A stretch of 64,000 nt of DNA from Hypholoma sublateritium FD-334 SS-4 (taxonomy: Eukaryota; Basidiomycota; Agaricomycetes; Agaricales; Strophariaceae), in the NCBI GenBank assembly GCA_000827495.1, contig KN817524.1:374262-438261 (forward strand), in the 5' to 3' direction. The position numbers and the translations under genes are program-made. Shown here piece by piece: positions 22,267-34,233 of this stretch (position 1 is its first letter; each line of letters starts with the position of its first letter). The notes under the pieces were generated by a model, which did no database searches, was not told the DNA's origin, and saw only the letters and a list, made by a program, of their open reading frames with translations.

Positions 22267-22898
22267 GACGGTGGGCACTCTTGTTGTCTCTGGAGGTTTT
22301 GAAAGGGATGTCGTCGTCTTTTGTGTATCTCAGGCGCACGCTGGATGGGAACGCGCGGTAAAGAACAAACACATTGCACACACGAGGCTGGGCAGAAGTA
22401 ATTGAGAATGATGCCAACAACTCCCGCATGTTAACAGGCTTTCTGTCGTCTTCCTTGACGTAAATATGACGCGGTTACGGACCAGCTGACTGGCCGATCT
22501 CGGAAATGTTTTGAATTTTGTTTGCCATGGCGGTTAGGCCATTGTGATATTTTGACACTGGATATACGGTTTCTTCGACCCTGATAATTGGCAAGTAGTC
22601 CTGGTCCTCATGCCGTTGAATTGAAGGTTGTCAATTCTATTTGGTACGGAGATGTAATTCGATTCAGATGTGCTATATTCAGATGTTAAGGACGGACACA
22701 TTGAAGAAACAATTCGAGCCGTGACCATGCAAAGTTTGGGTGGACGGCTAAACCTGGGCAGAGAGGTGAGTAAGACTACGCGCAAATTTTGGGATTCACA
22801 GCTCTGACTTCAAAGAGAGATCGGTATTGAAACACTGGAGCGGTCAGAGTCACAGAGTTTGAAGCAGGAAAAAGAATTGAATACGACACGTCTATGTA
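22267..22898. other. Intergenic
   Basis: Between NYN copy 2 (its 5' end) and the 3' end of MRP10. An 83-residue minus-strand frame at 22534-22785 has no recognisable features. Nothing else seen. Confidence 0.45.
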
Positions 22899-23334
22899 TT
22901 ACTGGATCGACTTTCCTAGCCTAGCAAGATGGAAATTGATGGTAGGCTTGTGCATCTTCTTGGGCGTTGGCTGGAGGTGGGGCAGTATTGAACAACGGGT
23001 TTATGCGGTTTCAGAGAGTGTTGGGTAACCCAACAAGAGGTGGAGATGACGAATCAGGCAATAATCCGTGAGTTTAATAGCGGCTAATGAGGTGATTCCA
23101 AAACGCACGGTAGTCCGCATACACTGAAACAGATCCTGCGCGTGGGTTTGGCAAGGGCCAACTGACATAACATCGTCCATGGCCGCCCAGCAAGCCAACA
23201 TAGCTGTGAGCTGCGGGGCACACATAACAGTTTGCTGGGCTGTTTCAAGTATTTGAGGATCAGAAGACTGCTAAACACGGAGGCTGCATACCTTTACGCG
23301 GCCGTGCCTTGAGGTTTTTTATGTGGATGGTCAT
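22899..23334 (-). CDS. MRP10: Mitochondrial ribosomal small-subunit protein mS37 (Mrp10), twin CX9C
   Basis: Exons 23334-23292, 23239-23109, 22970-22899 (81 aa). The middle exon holds a twin CX9C CHCH fold: CAPQLTAMLAC then CQTHAQDLFQC, followed by MRT; the last exon ends with KPTINFHLARLGKSIQ, the conserved Mrp10 C-terminus. Mrp10 is imported into mitochondria through the Mia40 relay and joins the small mitoribosomal subunit. The start MTIHIKNLKARPRK is short and basic as in relatives. It is head-to-head with the UBE2J1-type gene, 278 bp apart, probably sharing a promoter region. Confidence 0.85.
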
Positions 23335-23612
23335 GGTCGCTATGGACAGCGTCGGCAGAGGTCGCGACAAAATTGAATTCAGCTACATAGCGTGCAGGGA
23401 GGCTCACGCGCACGTGAGGTGACCAATTATATCGCCCAATCGGGACAACGGTGTAGCAGTCGCTCTCGGCGAGTGCTCACGTTCCTCCACGTCGATCTCG
23501 TCGTGTTTTCATATCTAGTAATTATCACAACCATTCCCAACCTTATCCACACATACACGGTATAATTCCTCTCCCTTATTCAGGCCACAACTTCCCGGCG
23601 TCAACTACAACG
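23335..23612. promoter_or_regulatory. Divergent promoter region MRP10 / UBE2J1
   Basis: 278 bp between start codons of two oppositely oriented genes; contains CACGCGCACGTGAGG (a CACGTG-type palindrome) near 23408-23420. Regulatory role is inferred from arrangement only. Confidence 0.45.
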
Positions 23613-24927
23613 ATGGCTCTTAATAAGAACAACTCTGGCGCGTGCATTTAGCAACATAATTCCGGCTGGTGCTGACAATTGTGTGCGTACAGCCGTGAAG
23701 AGAATAATGCAGGAAGCTCGAGAGCTTGCAAACGATCCTTGCACTGATTATTCGGCTGCACCTCTTGAGGTACATATAGATTCCCTCCTGCTCATCTCAG
23801 TACCAGTGATTTACGACGTTGGTATTGTACAGGATGATATCTTTGTAGGCCTATGTCGGACTGGCTTCTACATATATGGCTGACGTCATTCCGCAGGAAT
23901 GGCATTGTACTCTCCGGGGACCATCTGGAACCGAGTTCGAAGGGGGATTGTATCATTTCCGCATCCTGTTACCTGCAGAATATCCCTTTCGTCCGCCCTC
24001 TATCATGATCCTCACACCTAATGGAAGATTTGAACTCAACACTAAGGTCAGAGCAAAGCTTCTCTCATTCCTATGACATCAATTTTTATAGCTTGTCTTA
24101 ATAGATATGCATCAGTTTTACAAATTGTATGTATCAGACTTGTATAATGTAACACTGCTAATCATCAGGAAGCAGACCATGAAGAATTATGGCAACCTGC
24201 ATGGGGTGTGAGAACGGCTATCATCGGGTTGCAAGGCTTTTTCCCGTTGAAAGGACAAGCCGCTGTGGGTGTTGGCTCTATAGAATATCCTGCAAACGAG
24301 AGGAAACGACTGGCTGCGTTGTGAGGACTTATTAATTCTTGAATCATATGCCATGATATCTTATTTATCAACCCTTTACATAGGTCGAGAGAATGGACGT
24401 GTCCTATCTGCGATACAACGAATCTAGACCTGCTACCAGACCCATCTGTGCAAGACCGCTCCAGCACGTCGTCGTCCGATGGAGAGTTACATTCTTTATG
24501 CGTCCAGCCGGATGGACATACTCACATCGTCTCTCACGAACCCATGGTCCACGCATCGCCCAGCAATACAATATCGCAGCCAGACGTCCAAATGTCTAAC
24601 ACCACCTCAGAGTCTCAAGTGATTCCCTCCTCCGCGGAAGAAGCGACTGAAACGGAAGCAGCGGCTGAAGGCACCGTACCGGATAGACAAGTCTCGATGT
24701 CTAGCGATGCTGTTTCTACAACCCAAACCATCAATTTGGACTCGCCTAGTTCAGCGTCACGGTCTCCTATAGTGCAGACAGCACTGTCGACACCATCACC
24801 GACACCAAGAGTACAGAACGTGGTAAGAGCTCACCAGAGTAGTCAGAAGCCACCGCTGTTGCTCGACAGCGCTATTTGCGTTTTGGTTGTAGTTGTTTTC
24901 ACCATTATCTGTCGTAGGATCGTGTAG
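23613..24927 (+). CDS. UBE2J1: Tail-anchored ubiquitin-conjugating enzyme E2 (UBE2J1/Ubc6 type)
   Basis: Exons 23613-23637, 23693-23769, 23833-23844, 23897-24046, 24105-24126, 24173-24320, 24384-24927 (325 aa). The E2 core is clear: NSAVKRIMQEARELA, PLEDDIFEWHCTLRGP, GGLYHFRILLPAEYPFRPPS, ITPNGRF-like LTPNGRFELN, catalytic Cys at residue 90 in TKICISF, ELWQPAWGVRTAIIGL. A Ser/Thr-rich linker leads to a C-terminal membrane anchor (DSAICVLVVVVFTIICRR), placing the active domain on the cytosolic face of the ER, where this family serves ER-associated degradation. One exon is only 12 nt and one 22 nt. The SAVKR join requires intron 1 to begin GCGCGT rather than GT. Confidence 0.9.
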
Positions 24928-25463
24928 TAAGAAGGGTTTCACAAAAAATTGTAGGTTTATGTATTTTGTTAGCCGGAATGTGTACATATATTTTTCTGGA
25001 TTGTAATTTTAGATTTCTCTGTTGCAAGCTGCGCTTTTGGCACATTTTTATTATGACAAGAGTTTCGAGAGCATGGGATTGGCTATGGGAGTAGTACCTG
25101 CACCAAACCCCACGATGCGATCCGATATCGTTTCATGTGATCGTTTTTATTGGAGTTGGAGTGGCAGCTTGCAGGAGATCATATTCTAAAAGTAATGTAA
25201 ATGCAAGCAACTCTTGAGGAAGCGTATGATAGCAATTTAAACTTGAAAGTGTTCACCATCGCTAATGTTCAAGTGAAATCGCCTTGCGTACGCTGTACAT
25301 GTATAGTCGTGATGGACACCTTTAGCAGTTCCAATCTCGAACACAGGTCCACCACACATCCTCGGACAACAGCTCAGACACGCGGACACGTCATATATTA
25401 TACCAGTAGCATACACTTAGAGTAGACGTCTGACATAATAAGGCGCAGCCTCAACGGACAAAA
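24928..25463. other. Intergenic
   Basis: No gene, repeat or RNA recognised. Confidence 0.45.
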
Positions 25464-26842
25464 ATGGAATTCAAAAAATGCAAGGACAAGCAAACGCACG
25501 GACTCCCAGAATCGGATATAACTTCCTCTTTGGTGGCAAATCAATTCCTTCAACCTACTTCTTCCATACACATTCGTGCGAAACGCAGCGAAACACCAGA
25601 ACTCTCTCATTCTACTTGCTATACCGATATGTCATTCGTAACATTCTCTCAGCGATCTAAATCTGTCTTCGGTAGTGCGATGGCACGCCAGAGAACCCAC
25701 CGGACATCTACGGTTGCAACAGATTCAACACTGGCTGTGATGCAGGAGAGTGAGTCGTAATCACGAAGCGTGGTTTAAACCCTTCATTGAACATAAATCT
25801 TGTACCAGTGCTCATTTTCCACAGCAAGGAAATTATGTACATACGGGGTCGAGATCACAAAAAGCAGTCTCCGTTCGAAAGGCCGACTTTGATTGATCAA
25901 CGCCTGTTTCGTAGATATGCAGTGAAAATTGGGCTCAAAGGGCCCATCAGAAAGACCGACACTATCTTCGGAGGGATCTTTAGGGCGGTCAAACATCGTA
26001 CGTCCGGGCGTTTGTTGGCATTCAACGGTTGGAAAGGTGGAGTTTTACATCTATCCGTGAAGTTAGTTGAAAAATCAACCTTCGGCTTACAACCTGACCC
26101 AGGATGTATTCCTAAAGTCTATGCCGATGCCTACACCTCAAACGCTGACTTGGAATTCGTTAACATAATGTCTCCTGAAACTCGCTTTACTGAACCTTCT
26201 GGTCAATCGGAACCTCGGGATATCCCATCTATCTCATTTCGTCGCCTTGGATCAAATATTCCTGCTCTCCAACGACATACGGTGTTCAGCCTTTCCCAGT
26301 ATGCCTCTCCAAATGGAAAGGCCGACACGCGCCCATGGGAATACTTTTTGCGCAGTCCTTGCCCAACTCCGATCACCCCTTTGGACAAAATTCTACGCAC
26401 CCCTCCTTACCCGCCGTCCTTGCAACGACCTGATATGCGAAAGTCTCTGTCAACAACTGCTGCTCGTACGCCAGAAAGTCTTGCTACATTTTCTCAGTCG
26501 TCAAAGTACTCTGTGTCAAACAAAGCTATATGCAAGGTCTCCGAAAATATTCGGCGACGTCTCTCAATTGTTGCTCCACCTGACGCTATGCCCATACACG
26601 CACCACGGCGTCTCTCGTACTCACATACCTGTGGAAAACCTCGATCACCGCTAAGAAGACGAAATGTTCCCACTTCTTCGGAGAATCTGGATTCTTCCGC
26701 TGAAAGTGATCTTCTGGCATCTCCGCTTGTAATCTTGCCGTCTTCGTCCTACAAGCAGTATGTTGGCTGGACCGACAACGGTGGACACACGCCAGGTATA
26801 TCTTTCTTGTCTATAGCAAGTCCTCTGCGGTCGAGGGTCTAA
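25464..26842 (+). CDS. Hypothetical protein, two exons
   Basis: Exons 25464-25749 and 25809-26842 (439 aa), joined through a GTGAGT...CAG intron that keeps frame (MQE|MLIFHSKEIM). I do not recognise the family. The N-terminal half contains a basic, possibly folded part (PFERPTLIDQRLFRRYAVKIG, FGGIFRAVKHRTSGRLLAFNGW); the C-terminal half is Ser/Pro/Arg-rich and probably disordered. No signal peptide or membrane helix. The start at 25464 is the first Met in an open stretch and is uncertain. It might be fused to the next gene by further splicing, but I found no phase-compatible junction. Confidence 0.5.
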
Positions 26843-27212
26843 TACCTGTTCCGTCACGGAACTCCTTATCAGCGCTACCTTTCTACTTCTGCTCTTTTCC
26901 TTTCAACTCGCTGGTGCCCCCTGCCCATATCACTACATACTTGTCTGGTCAGCTTTAATTCTACTGCTCTCAGTTGCTTTGTCAAATGCGTGCTGTAATA
27001 TGGAAATTATATGTTGTGTCTCTAGACTTGGTAGATTCACTCTACACCTACCTAGTGTTAAGCACATGACACTGTACTCCTGGGAGAGGACGAATGACGG
27101 AGCCCGGTCCGTGCTTGCGAAGCCATCAACCTCTTGCCTTACAGGCTACTAACATTTCTCTCTATCCACAAACCTTCAGGAGCAGGAAATTCAAAGCATC
27201 ATCCCGGACTGC
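26843..27212. other. Short intergenic or intronic stretch
   Basis: 370 bp between two orphan gene models on the same strand. It could be an intron of one longer gene; a possible acceptor lies at 27178-27179. Nothing else seen. Confidence 0.35.
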
Positions 27213-28439
27213 ATGGTCGTGATGATACAATCAGACGTCAAGGCCATGTATGAAAGGTTTTCAATTTTCGTAGACCTCCGCACACGTAGAGTCCTCTCCG
27301 TACATCTCGAAAAGCTGAATCGTCTAGATGACGCGGACAGAATCGTCTTGATCAGTTTTCTCTCTCTTCTGGTTATTCTCCTGCTGTCGACACTCCTAAA
27401 ATGGACAAGGAACATCAAACGAAGGCCAACTCTGGATAATGAAACTATGCAGGCTCTATGCGCAGTATTTACACCGACATCTGTTGCTTGGCCACTGCTT
27501 TGCACGAAGTTCTACAAGAAAACAAACATTTTAAATGACAATGCAGGTCGACTCTTAGAACTCGATGGTTGTGAACTGTTTCGACATATATATAGCGGCG
27601 AGCTCGAAATTCGGGACGCGAGAGACTTGAGTCTTCTTTTCAGGCGAGAGTTGCGCGTGTATGGTTGGGACATCTGCATTACACTGCATCGAAGCTGGTG
27701 GCTCAAAACAGCCAATTGGATTGCAAGAATTTACTTCGTTGAAGTAGAAGTGAGCCGTATCTATTCCCCTAAATCTGCTATCTCCTAACATTGATACACG
27801 AGCCAAGGCATCGTCAAGGATAACAACTCGTAACTACATGTACCAGCATCCGTGGACGTTAGCTGACCGATTCTTGCTGTCTCTACAGAAGGCCTATCGT
27901 GCCGGTGGCCTCTATCTTGTGCTCTGAGGATAGCATCGCGCCCGCGACCATCATTCGACCTCGACTTTGTGCACTATCAAGACATTGCAGTAGAGATCCG
28001 GCGCATACAGTCACTTCATCAGCATGGAAATTCGACAACCATCGAATTTTCTTGCCTGGGTTCTGCGATACGGCTTGTGTCCTCTGATTTCGTTCTCTGC
28101 GCCATCCCGTTTCTTCCAAATGACGAAAATATGCACGGACAAGCGGCCAGAATCAACCGCACATCTACGCCGCTTTTTGTGAAATTGGAAGAGATTATTG
28201 CTTTCCTATCTTCGGCTGAACCGATCTCTATAAAGAGTATCGAGAATATTTCGTCTGAACATGCAGCCACGTTGCACGAACTTGAACAAGAGCTCGTGTA
28301 TAACAAGAACCTTCGCAACGAGCATATAAAGGATGTAAGTCTGGAGGGATGGCGAAAGGACCGGTTCATGCTGGCATGGGAGGCAGGTCTATTGATGGCG
28401 AAAAAATTGGTTCGATGGAGAATTACAATTGGCAATTAA
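27213..28439 (+). CDS. Hypothetical membrane protein
   Basis: Exons 27213-27756 and 27889-28439 (364 aa) in my model. A single strong hydrophobic helix lies at about residues 45-66 (IVLISFLSLLVILLLSTLL) followed by basic residues; a second, weaker segment is doubtful. The rest has charged, helical stretches (DARDLSLLFRRELRVYGW, ATLHELEQELVYNKNLRNEH). I do not recognise the family. The frame is open upstream to 27180, so the true start could be in an upstream exon. The intron is chosen because it keeps both long frames together in phase 1. Confidence 0.45.
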
Positions 28440-28549
28440 AGGAACCGTCAGTACAGCAGGGACTCCAAGCAGGACGAATGAAATTACTTATTCGGAAGTA
28501 GTTTGTGTAATGCATGACACGATGAACGAGGGGATAAGCTTACATGCAT

Positions 28550-30177
28550 TTAAAATGTCAGTGTCTCTACAATTGCATCTAATACGCGGATAGCATCGGG
28601 CACATGGAATTTTTCATATTGCAATGCATTGGGAACGCTGGAGAAAGGTAGTAGTGCGTGAGACCATTGTCTATTACGCGTAAATTAACAGGAACGTACT
28701 CCCATGCGCCCACTCTTTTCACAGGCGCATTTAACTTGAGGAAACATCTTTTCTGGATTTCTGCGCTGATTTCAGCACCGACGCCGGCCGTGACGCCCGC
28801 TTCGTGGACGATGACTAGGCGGCCAGTTCGATTCACACTCTCCGAGATGGTCTTCATGTCCCAAGGCAAGATAGATCGCAGATCAATCAATTCAACCTTA
28901 GCCGAACGCAGCGATTTCGGGACCACTGATTCGAGCTCGGGAGCGGGAGAAGCCAACATGTGCAAAGCAGTTTCGCAGTGATACACAGGAGTGCCCCAAG
29001 TCAGAAGTGTAAGATCGGTCCCAGGAACCAGAATCTCGGCCTGACCAAGGGGAAGGACGTAATCATCAACCGGAACTTGTTCAACTGAAAAAGAAGAATG
29101 ACGTCAACGGTGAGTGGCACGCGAAGCGAAAGCGCCAGACCTGCAGAACGGTATAGGATCTTGGGTTCCATGAATACTACAGGATTAGGATCGCGAATAG
29201 AAGCCAATAACAAGCCTTTGGCTTGAATGGGTGATCTGGGTATTATTATCTATATCGCAGGTGAGATACACGCAAATACAAGACATGCATGATACGTACT
29301 TTTAGACCGGAGGCACCCATGAAATATCCCTCAGGAGATTGAGAGTGGTATAGTCCGCCATGTCCCTGGATGATAGCTTGAGTTTTGCTGGAGAAAGGAA
29401 TTGCGTCCTTACCACAGACATGGTGGGTGTACGGATTGTGAGTCCACCGGCATTAAAACTACCGCCAGAGCGGTATCTAATCTTGGCTGCTTCGTTTACG
29501 ATCTTTGAAAGGTCCATTAGTTTTCTTCATTCAGTGACGCTTGAACGCACTTGGTCAAAGGCAGGAAAGATATAATCTGCAAACTGGATTTCTGCGATGG
29601 CTGTGTGGCCCATAAGAGCCATGCCAATACCAAATCCTGCTATGCCTTGTTCAGTGAGAGGAGTGTTGAAGACGCGTTCTTTGCCTAGAGAAAAAAGCCG
29701 GTTAGGTGACATTATACAAGCTAGGGTAAGTGGCCCACCAAATTCTTCAGCAAGTCCCTGTCAAAGAAAGGATAGCTATTAACCGTTAGATAAATGCGAA
29801 GAGGAGATGCTTACCATTGTACATCTAAAAACTCCTCCGAAGGCGACATCTTCTCCAAAGACAACAGCAGTGTCATCCTTTGCCAGAGCTATGCTCATCG
29901 CGTCGCGGATAGCTTGATAGGCATTCATCTTACGCGTCTCGCGCCCTCCGACTACGGTACGCGGCGGGGAAAACGAATCCTCATCGGCCCATGTTAAACC
30001 GGGCGTACGCAGGGCAGTCTCTCGTTTACTTTTGAGGATGGCCGAGGTAGCCACAGATGGTAAATGGCCTCCAGCAGGTGGTGGCTCGACTGAGGAGCTT
30101 GATTTGCGAGATTTGAATCCGAGATTGACGACCTTGGACGCTGTAGAGAAGTGCGGGGGGCGTCTTGAAAGGAGCAT
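28550..30177 (-). CDS. BCKDHB: Branched-chain 2-oxoacid dehydrogenase E1 subunit beta
   Basis: Eight exons: 30177-29815, 29757-29739, 29684-29551, 29502-29413, 29365-29300, 29249-29141, 29084-28700, 28637-28550 (417 aa). The protein is the beta chain of the mitochondrial E1 that decarboxylates the oxoacids from Leu, Ile and Val, with thiamine diphosphate bound at the alpha/beta interface. It has an Arg/Ser-rich N-terminal presequence, then [142 protein letters not shown]. Exon 2 is only 19 nt. All introns are GT-AG. Length fits the family (human about 392). Head-to-head with the creC gene, 157 bp apart. Confidence 0.93.
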
Positions 30178-30334
30178 TTGAGAGAGATGGTTGGCTTGTA
30201 AGATCCGGGACCATCATGGGCATGGCCAAAATACATTCAATTCTCGCGCCGACACACACACGGATCCGGCTTCCTCTTTCGGCTACTAATTATCACCCTC
30301 CCTTGGCCTCCCTTGGCCCCGTTCTCCAGCCCCC
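30178..30334. promoter_or_regulatory. Divergent promoter region BCKDHB / creC
   Basis: Only 157 bp separate the two start codons, so both promoters must overlap here. Sequence holds CT-rich stretches just before the creC start. No specific factor site is claimed. Confidence 0.5.
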
Positions 30335-32653
30335 ATGGAGAACGAATCAACCTTTGTCGCCCCCGAGGGCGTCTACTCAGTCACCGACGACTACAAGCCC
30401 AACCAGCAGCAAAATATTGCTGTCAGCGTCGGCCCTGTCGTATTTCCCTCTAAAATATCCAGTATTGTTTTGCGCTTTCCACCGCCAAAGCAAGGAGGAG
30501 GTCCAGGTTTTGCCCAACTACTCGGCGGCGGGAAGTCCGAGCCCAAGAAGGACAAGTCGGAGAAGTCTAGCAAGGACCGCGACGACGCTAGCCTCTCGAG
30601 TAGCGATACCCCGGATGAAAGCGAGCCACAACCTCCATCATCTCAAGAGCACAATCCAGGGAACGCGTCTGTATCTCATGAACATCACACACTATTCTCT
30701 CATCCCCCTGCTGCTGGAAAGAAGAAAGCTATGGCGAGACCAAAGCACAACATTCGTACAACATCATCCACATTTATCACTCGGATTCAGACTGCAGAAG
30801 GATTGGCTAAAACATTACAGTCTAAGCAGGGTGATGTGCAATTTCTTTTCTATAACCTGGCAAAGAGCTTTGTCTGGATTGAAGCTGGCTCAAAGGCAAA
30901 GGTATACATCAGATCAGGATCCTACATTCAACCAATTCACTCCCTATCAAGGAACCTCTTTCTAGGATTACTTTCTCTGCACACCCAACTTGCCATGATG
31001 TAAATATGTCAACAGCCAGTACTGAACGACTGGATGTAATCATTGGTTTTAACACTGGAGATCTCATATGGCTAGGTAAGCTGAGTCTCAATCTGTTGAC
31101 TAGAAACTGACCTAAGTTTGCAATTAGATCCAATCACTTCACGCTACGGCCGACTTAACAAGCAAGTGAGGCCGATCTCTTCTTAGAATCGTACCCTCTG
31201 CACCTATCTCTAACAAATGTCAAGGGTTCGATTTCAAACTCACCGTGCACAGCCGTGCGTTGGGTTCCTTCTTCGTCGACTCTATTTCTAGTCTCCCATG
31301 CCGACGGGACTATCATTGTCTATGACAAGGAACGAGACGACGGGACATTCACACCACAAGACCCTAATTCTTCGAACAGTGACAGCAGCAGCTTCGGGTC
31401 CTCTAGCCGGGACGGTTCGCCACAAGAATGGGACCCTCTCGACAATATCTTTGTCACAATGCCTCCATGGCATCCAGCAACAGCGACAGGTGGCAACATT
31501 AGCGCTGCTGGCAAGTCTGAGAAAGACAAAGCAGCCAAGAACCCAGTCAGTCATTGGCGTCTAACAAGACAGGGCGTCGTAGGCACGTAACTTCATCCAC
31601 CTGATGTACCGTTTCTGACTTGATCTCCCCAGATTTCGTGTTTTCGCCTGACGTGAAATATGTCGCTGCAATATCGGAAGATGGCTGTTTGCGAGTTATT
31701 GACGCCCTAGCAGAACAGTATGCATATTTCTTGGTTTATCAAATTTGCTCCTCACCAAGTACCTCACAGACTAGTTGATTGCTATGCTTCGTATTTTGGG
31801 TCTTTAACTTGCGTTGCTTGGTCCCCTGATGGCCGATTCATTCTGGCATGCAGCATAAATATCCGCTGCATGGTTTACACTGAATATTTCTCTATAGACA
31901 GGTGGCCAGGACGACCTGTTGACCATTTTCTCACCCTGGGAACAACGTATTGTCGCCCGGTGCCAAGGCCATTCCTCCTTTGTCTCGTCTGTTGCATTTG
32001 ACGAGCAAAAGTGTGATGGGAGAACCTACCGCTTCGGCAGTGTTGCGGAAGACAATAAACTTATCCTGGTTAGCAATCAGTCCCGTCGCTGTTGTAAGGA
32101 TATGCATTGTAACCGTAACTATCTTCAGTGGGATTTCTCGAGCGGTGCTTTGCATCGTCCAAAATTTCAAGTAAGTAGCATATCAGCTTTGGTCGTATCA
32201 TGTTGTCCAATAACAGTGATACTAGGCAACGCACCATCAGCGCATGTCCATGTCGTCGACGATATCCTTGGCATTTCGAAGAGATCGCTCTGCGCAATAC
32301 CTTCCTGGTAGCTCGCCGGGAGTTGAAGAGCCGCCATCTGCGCGATACCATCCTGCACCCTCGCGTAATGAGGTTGCGTTTGTTCAACCTGTGCTAGTAA
32401 GTCTGGTTCCACGTTACTTTTCCATAGACCTTTTAGAATCTGACACTTTTACGCTCAGATCAAGCAGTTGGACAGCGATCTACTGACAGTGATCCAATTC
32501 CTACCCCGCACTGTCATCACTTCTACTAGAAATGCAAACATCAAACTATGGATCCGACCGCTAGCTTTACGACCCAGGTTGTTGAAGAACCGCACAGCTC
32601 AAGTAGACGCACAAGACCTTATACCTAACAGAGCTGGCTTAAACATTCTGTAA
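30335..32653 (+). CDS. creC: WD-repeat protein of the CreC/WDR20 family
   Basis: Ten exons: 30335-30901, 30952-31075, 31128-31165, 31225-31582, 31633-31717, 31770-31845, 31898-32068, 32129-32170, 32226-32396, 32459-32653 (608 aa). CreC binds and stabilises the deubiquitinase CreB (USP12/46 family) and acts in carbon catabolite repression in Aspergillus; WDR20 is the animal equivalent. Seen: disordered Ser/Lys-rich N-terminus, then [113 protein letters not shown], and FLPR...LWIRPLA at the end. Two introns (31583-31632, 31846-31897) must start with GC. A splice at 32650/32696 could replace the final Leu-stop and add about 63 residues (to 32885). Confidence 0.88.
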
Positions 32654-32885
32654 GAATACAGGTATTTGTAATATTTAATATTTGTTTGTATACAGGCTCG
32701 ACTGGACAAATCATGGCCTTGCTGCCCCGCTGTCTGACAGACTAATTGCCCCTGTCTTTCAAGCGTCAATTCGGCAAATGCTGGAAGATGATCGCAGTAA
32801 TATGTCTGCACTGTGGAAACAGCACCTACAATGGCCCGGACTTTCGTCCAATACTAAGACCAAAACTGCATACATATCGAGATAG

Positions 32886-34233
32886 GACCACATGAGCGAA
32901 GTGGCCCATCCAGACAAGATCTTCTTTAGGGACGCATTCGTTTATCAACGTGTGCTGCACTTGGCAGCCAAGGTATATATTCGTCCAACACCTACCAACT
33001 CTACTTGAGATTAAGTCATCGGGAAATTGGTGAGCAACAGACATTGGTATAACAGGCATAATAAGGCATGAAGATACATAAAATGTAAACAATAATAAAA
33101 AGAATTGCACCGCAGCATTTCATGCCATCTATGGGACGCTCAAAGTGGCCCATTTCACCATGCCTACAAATGTTTTTCGCGCTGAGCAGATAAATAAGAC
33201 AGAAATCTATAGGGTCAGTATTACCAAGGTTGACTCATAGAGATCGACGAATATAAACACCTCAACACTGACAAAATGGGCAATGAGAGGTAGGCGCTGT
33301 CATTTTGTTACAACTGTCGTTTTTGATCCATTACTAGAAGACATTGAGAGGGTGAACGTAATGAAATTACTTGCGGATTAGAAAAGAGGGCTCAACGTTT
33401 ATATAGGAGGTTGGCCTTTGTGGAAGTGTCCATGTGTGCAATGAAGGCGTGGTGAGCTCAGAGCTTTTACTGTACATAGAACTGATTTATATTACATAGC
33501 CGTGTCTACCTTTAAACTCTTGACTCGAAGAAAATATCAAGTAATGTAAGACAAGTTTTCTAAAAAGTGTTCAGATGCTTCACCATCCTACATATGGCCA
33601 GCATTTAAAATGGCTCAAAAAGTTGACGGTGGAATTGACATGTGTGCAACTGAGAGTGTCGCGCTCAGTGCTGATGTCACGCCGAAGGATGATATATATT
33701 ATATGGCTATATCCGCCTTCACAGTTTCCATGCCGCAGAGAACAATACGTCCCCGATAAACCATAAGGTAATGGGCAATAAGTCTTCTCAAAATTTTCGG
33801 GTATTTCACCGTTCTATTTGTAGCAGTATCCCAAAAGGTCGACGGTGAATTTCATGCACGTAGCTGAGTGCATTTTAAAACATCGCGCCGTCTGGTTCGC
33901 GCTCAGCAATGGTACTACGCAAAAGAGCAGTGTACGTCACACAGTTATATCTGCACCCAAAGGCTTATCGCGCAGAGGATATTCGCAGGTGTTATGAATT
34001 TGGACAGGCACCTAGCGGATACTTAATCAACGACAAGATTGCGAAAGTCAGCAATGGATGCTTTTTGCTTTATCGAGCGTTTGTATACTTATAATTATGA
34101 ACTATTTATTCACCCGTGGCCTTTTCAGCAGTCAAAGCATTGTATTAACTCAAATTTATTGCTATAGTAATGTTGACCAGTGGTGTTTCAAAGTTCGCAT
34201 GGATTTAGTGGGTCACACCGTACTAAAGCGCCT
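32886..34233. other. Gene-poor stretch with weak degenerate repeats
   Basis: No convincing gene. Segments around 33130-33190, 33600-33680 and 33820-33910 share diverged motifs (GACGGTGRAATT..., CGCGCTCAG), suggesting old duplicated non-coding sequence. Short frames here are not protein-like. Confidence 0.35.

Noticed and set aside
32886..34233. Small frames such as 33909-34094 as genes
   Set aside because: Short, no motif, no splice partners; the stretch looks like diverged repeats.
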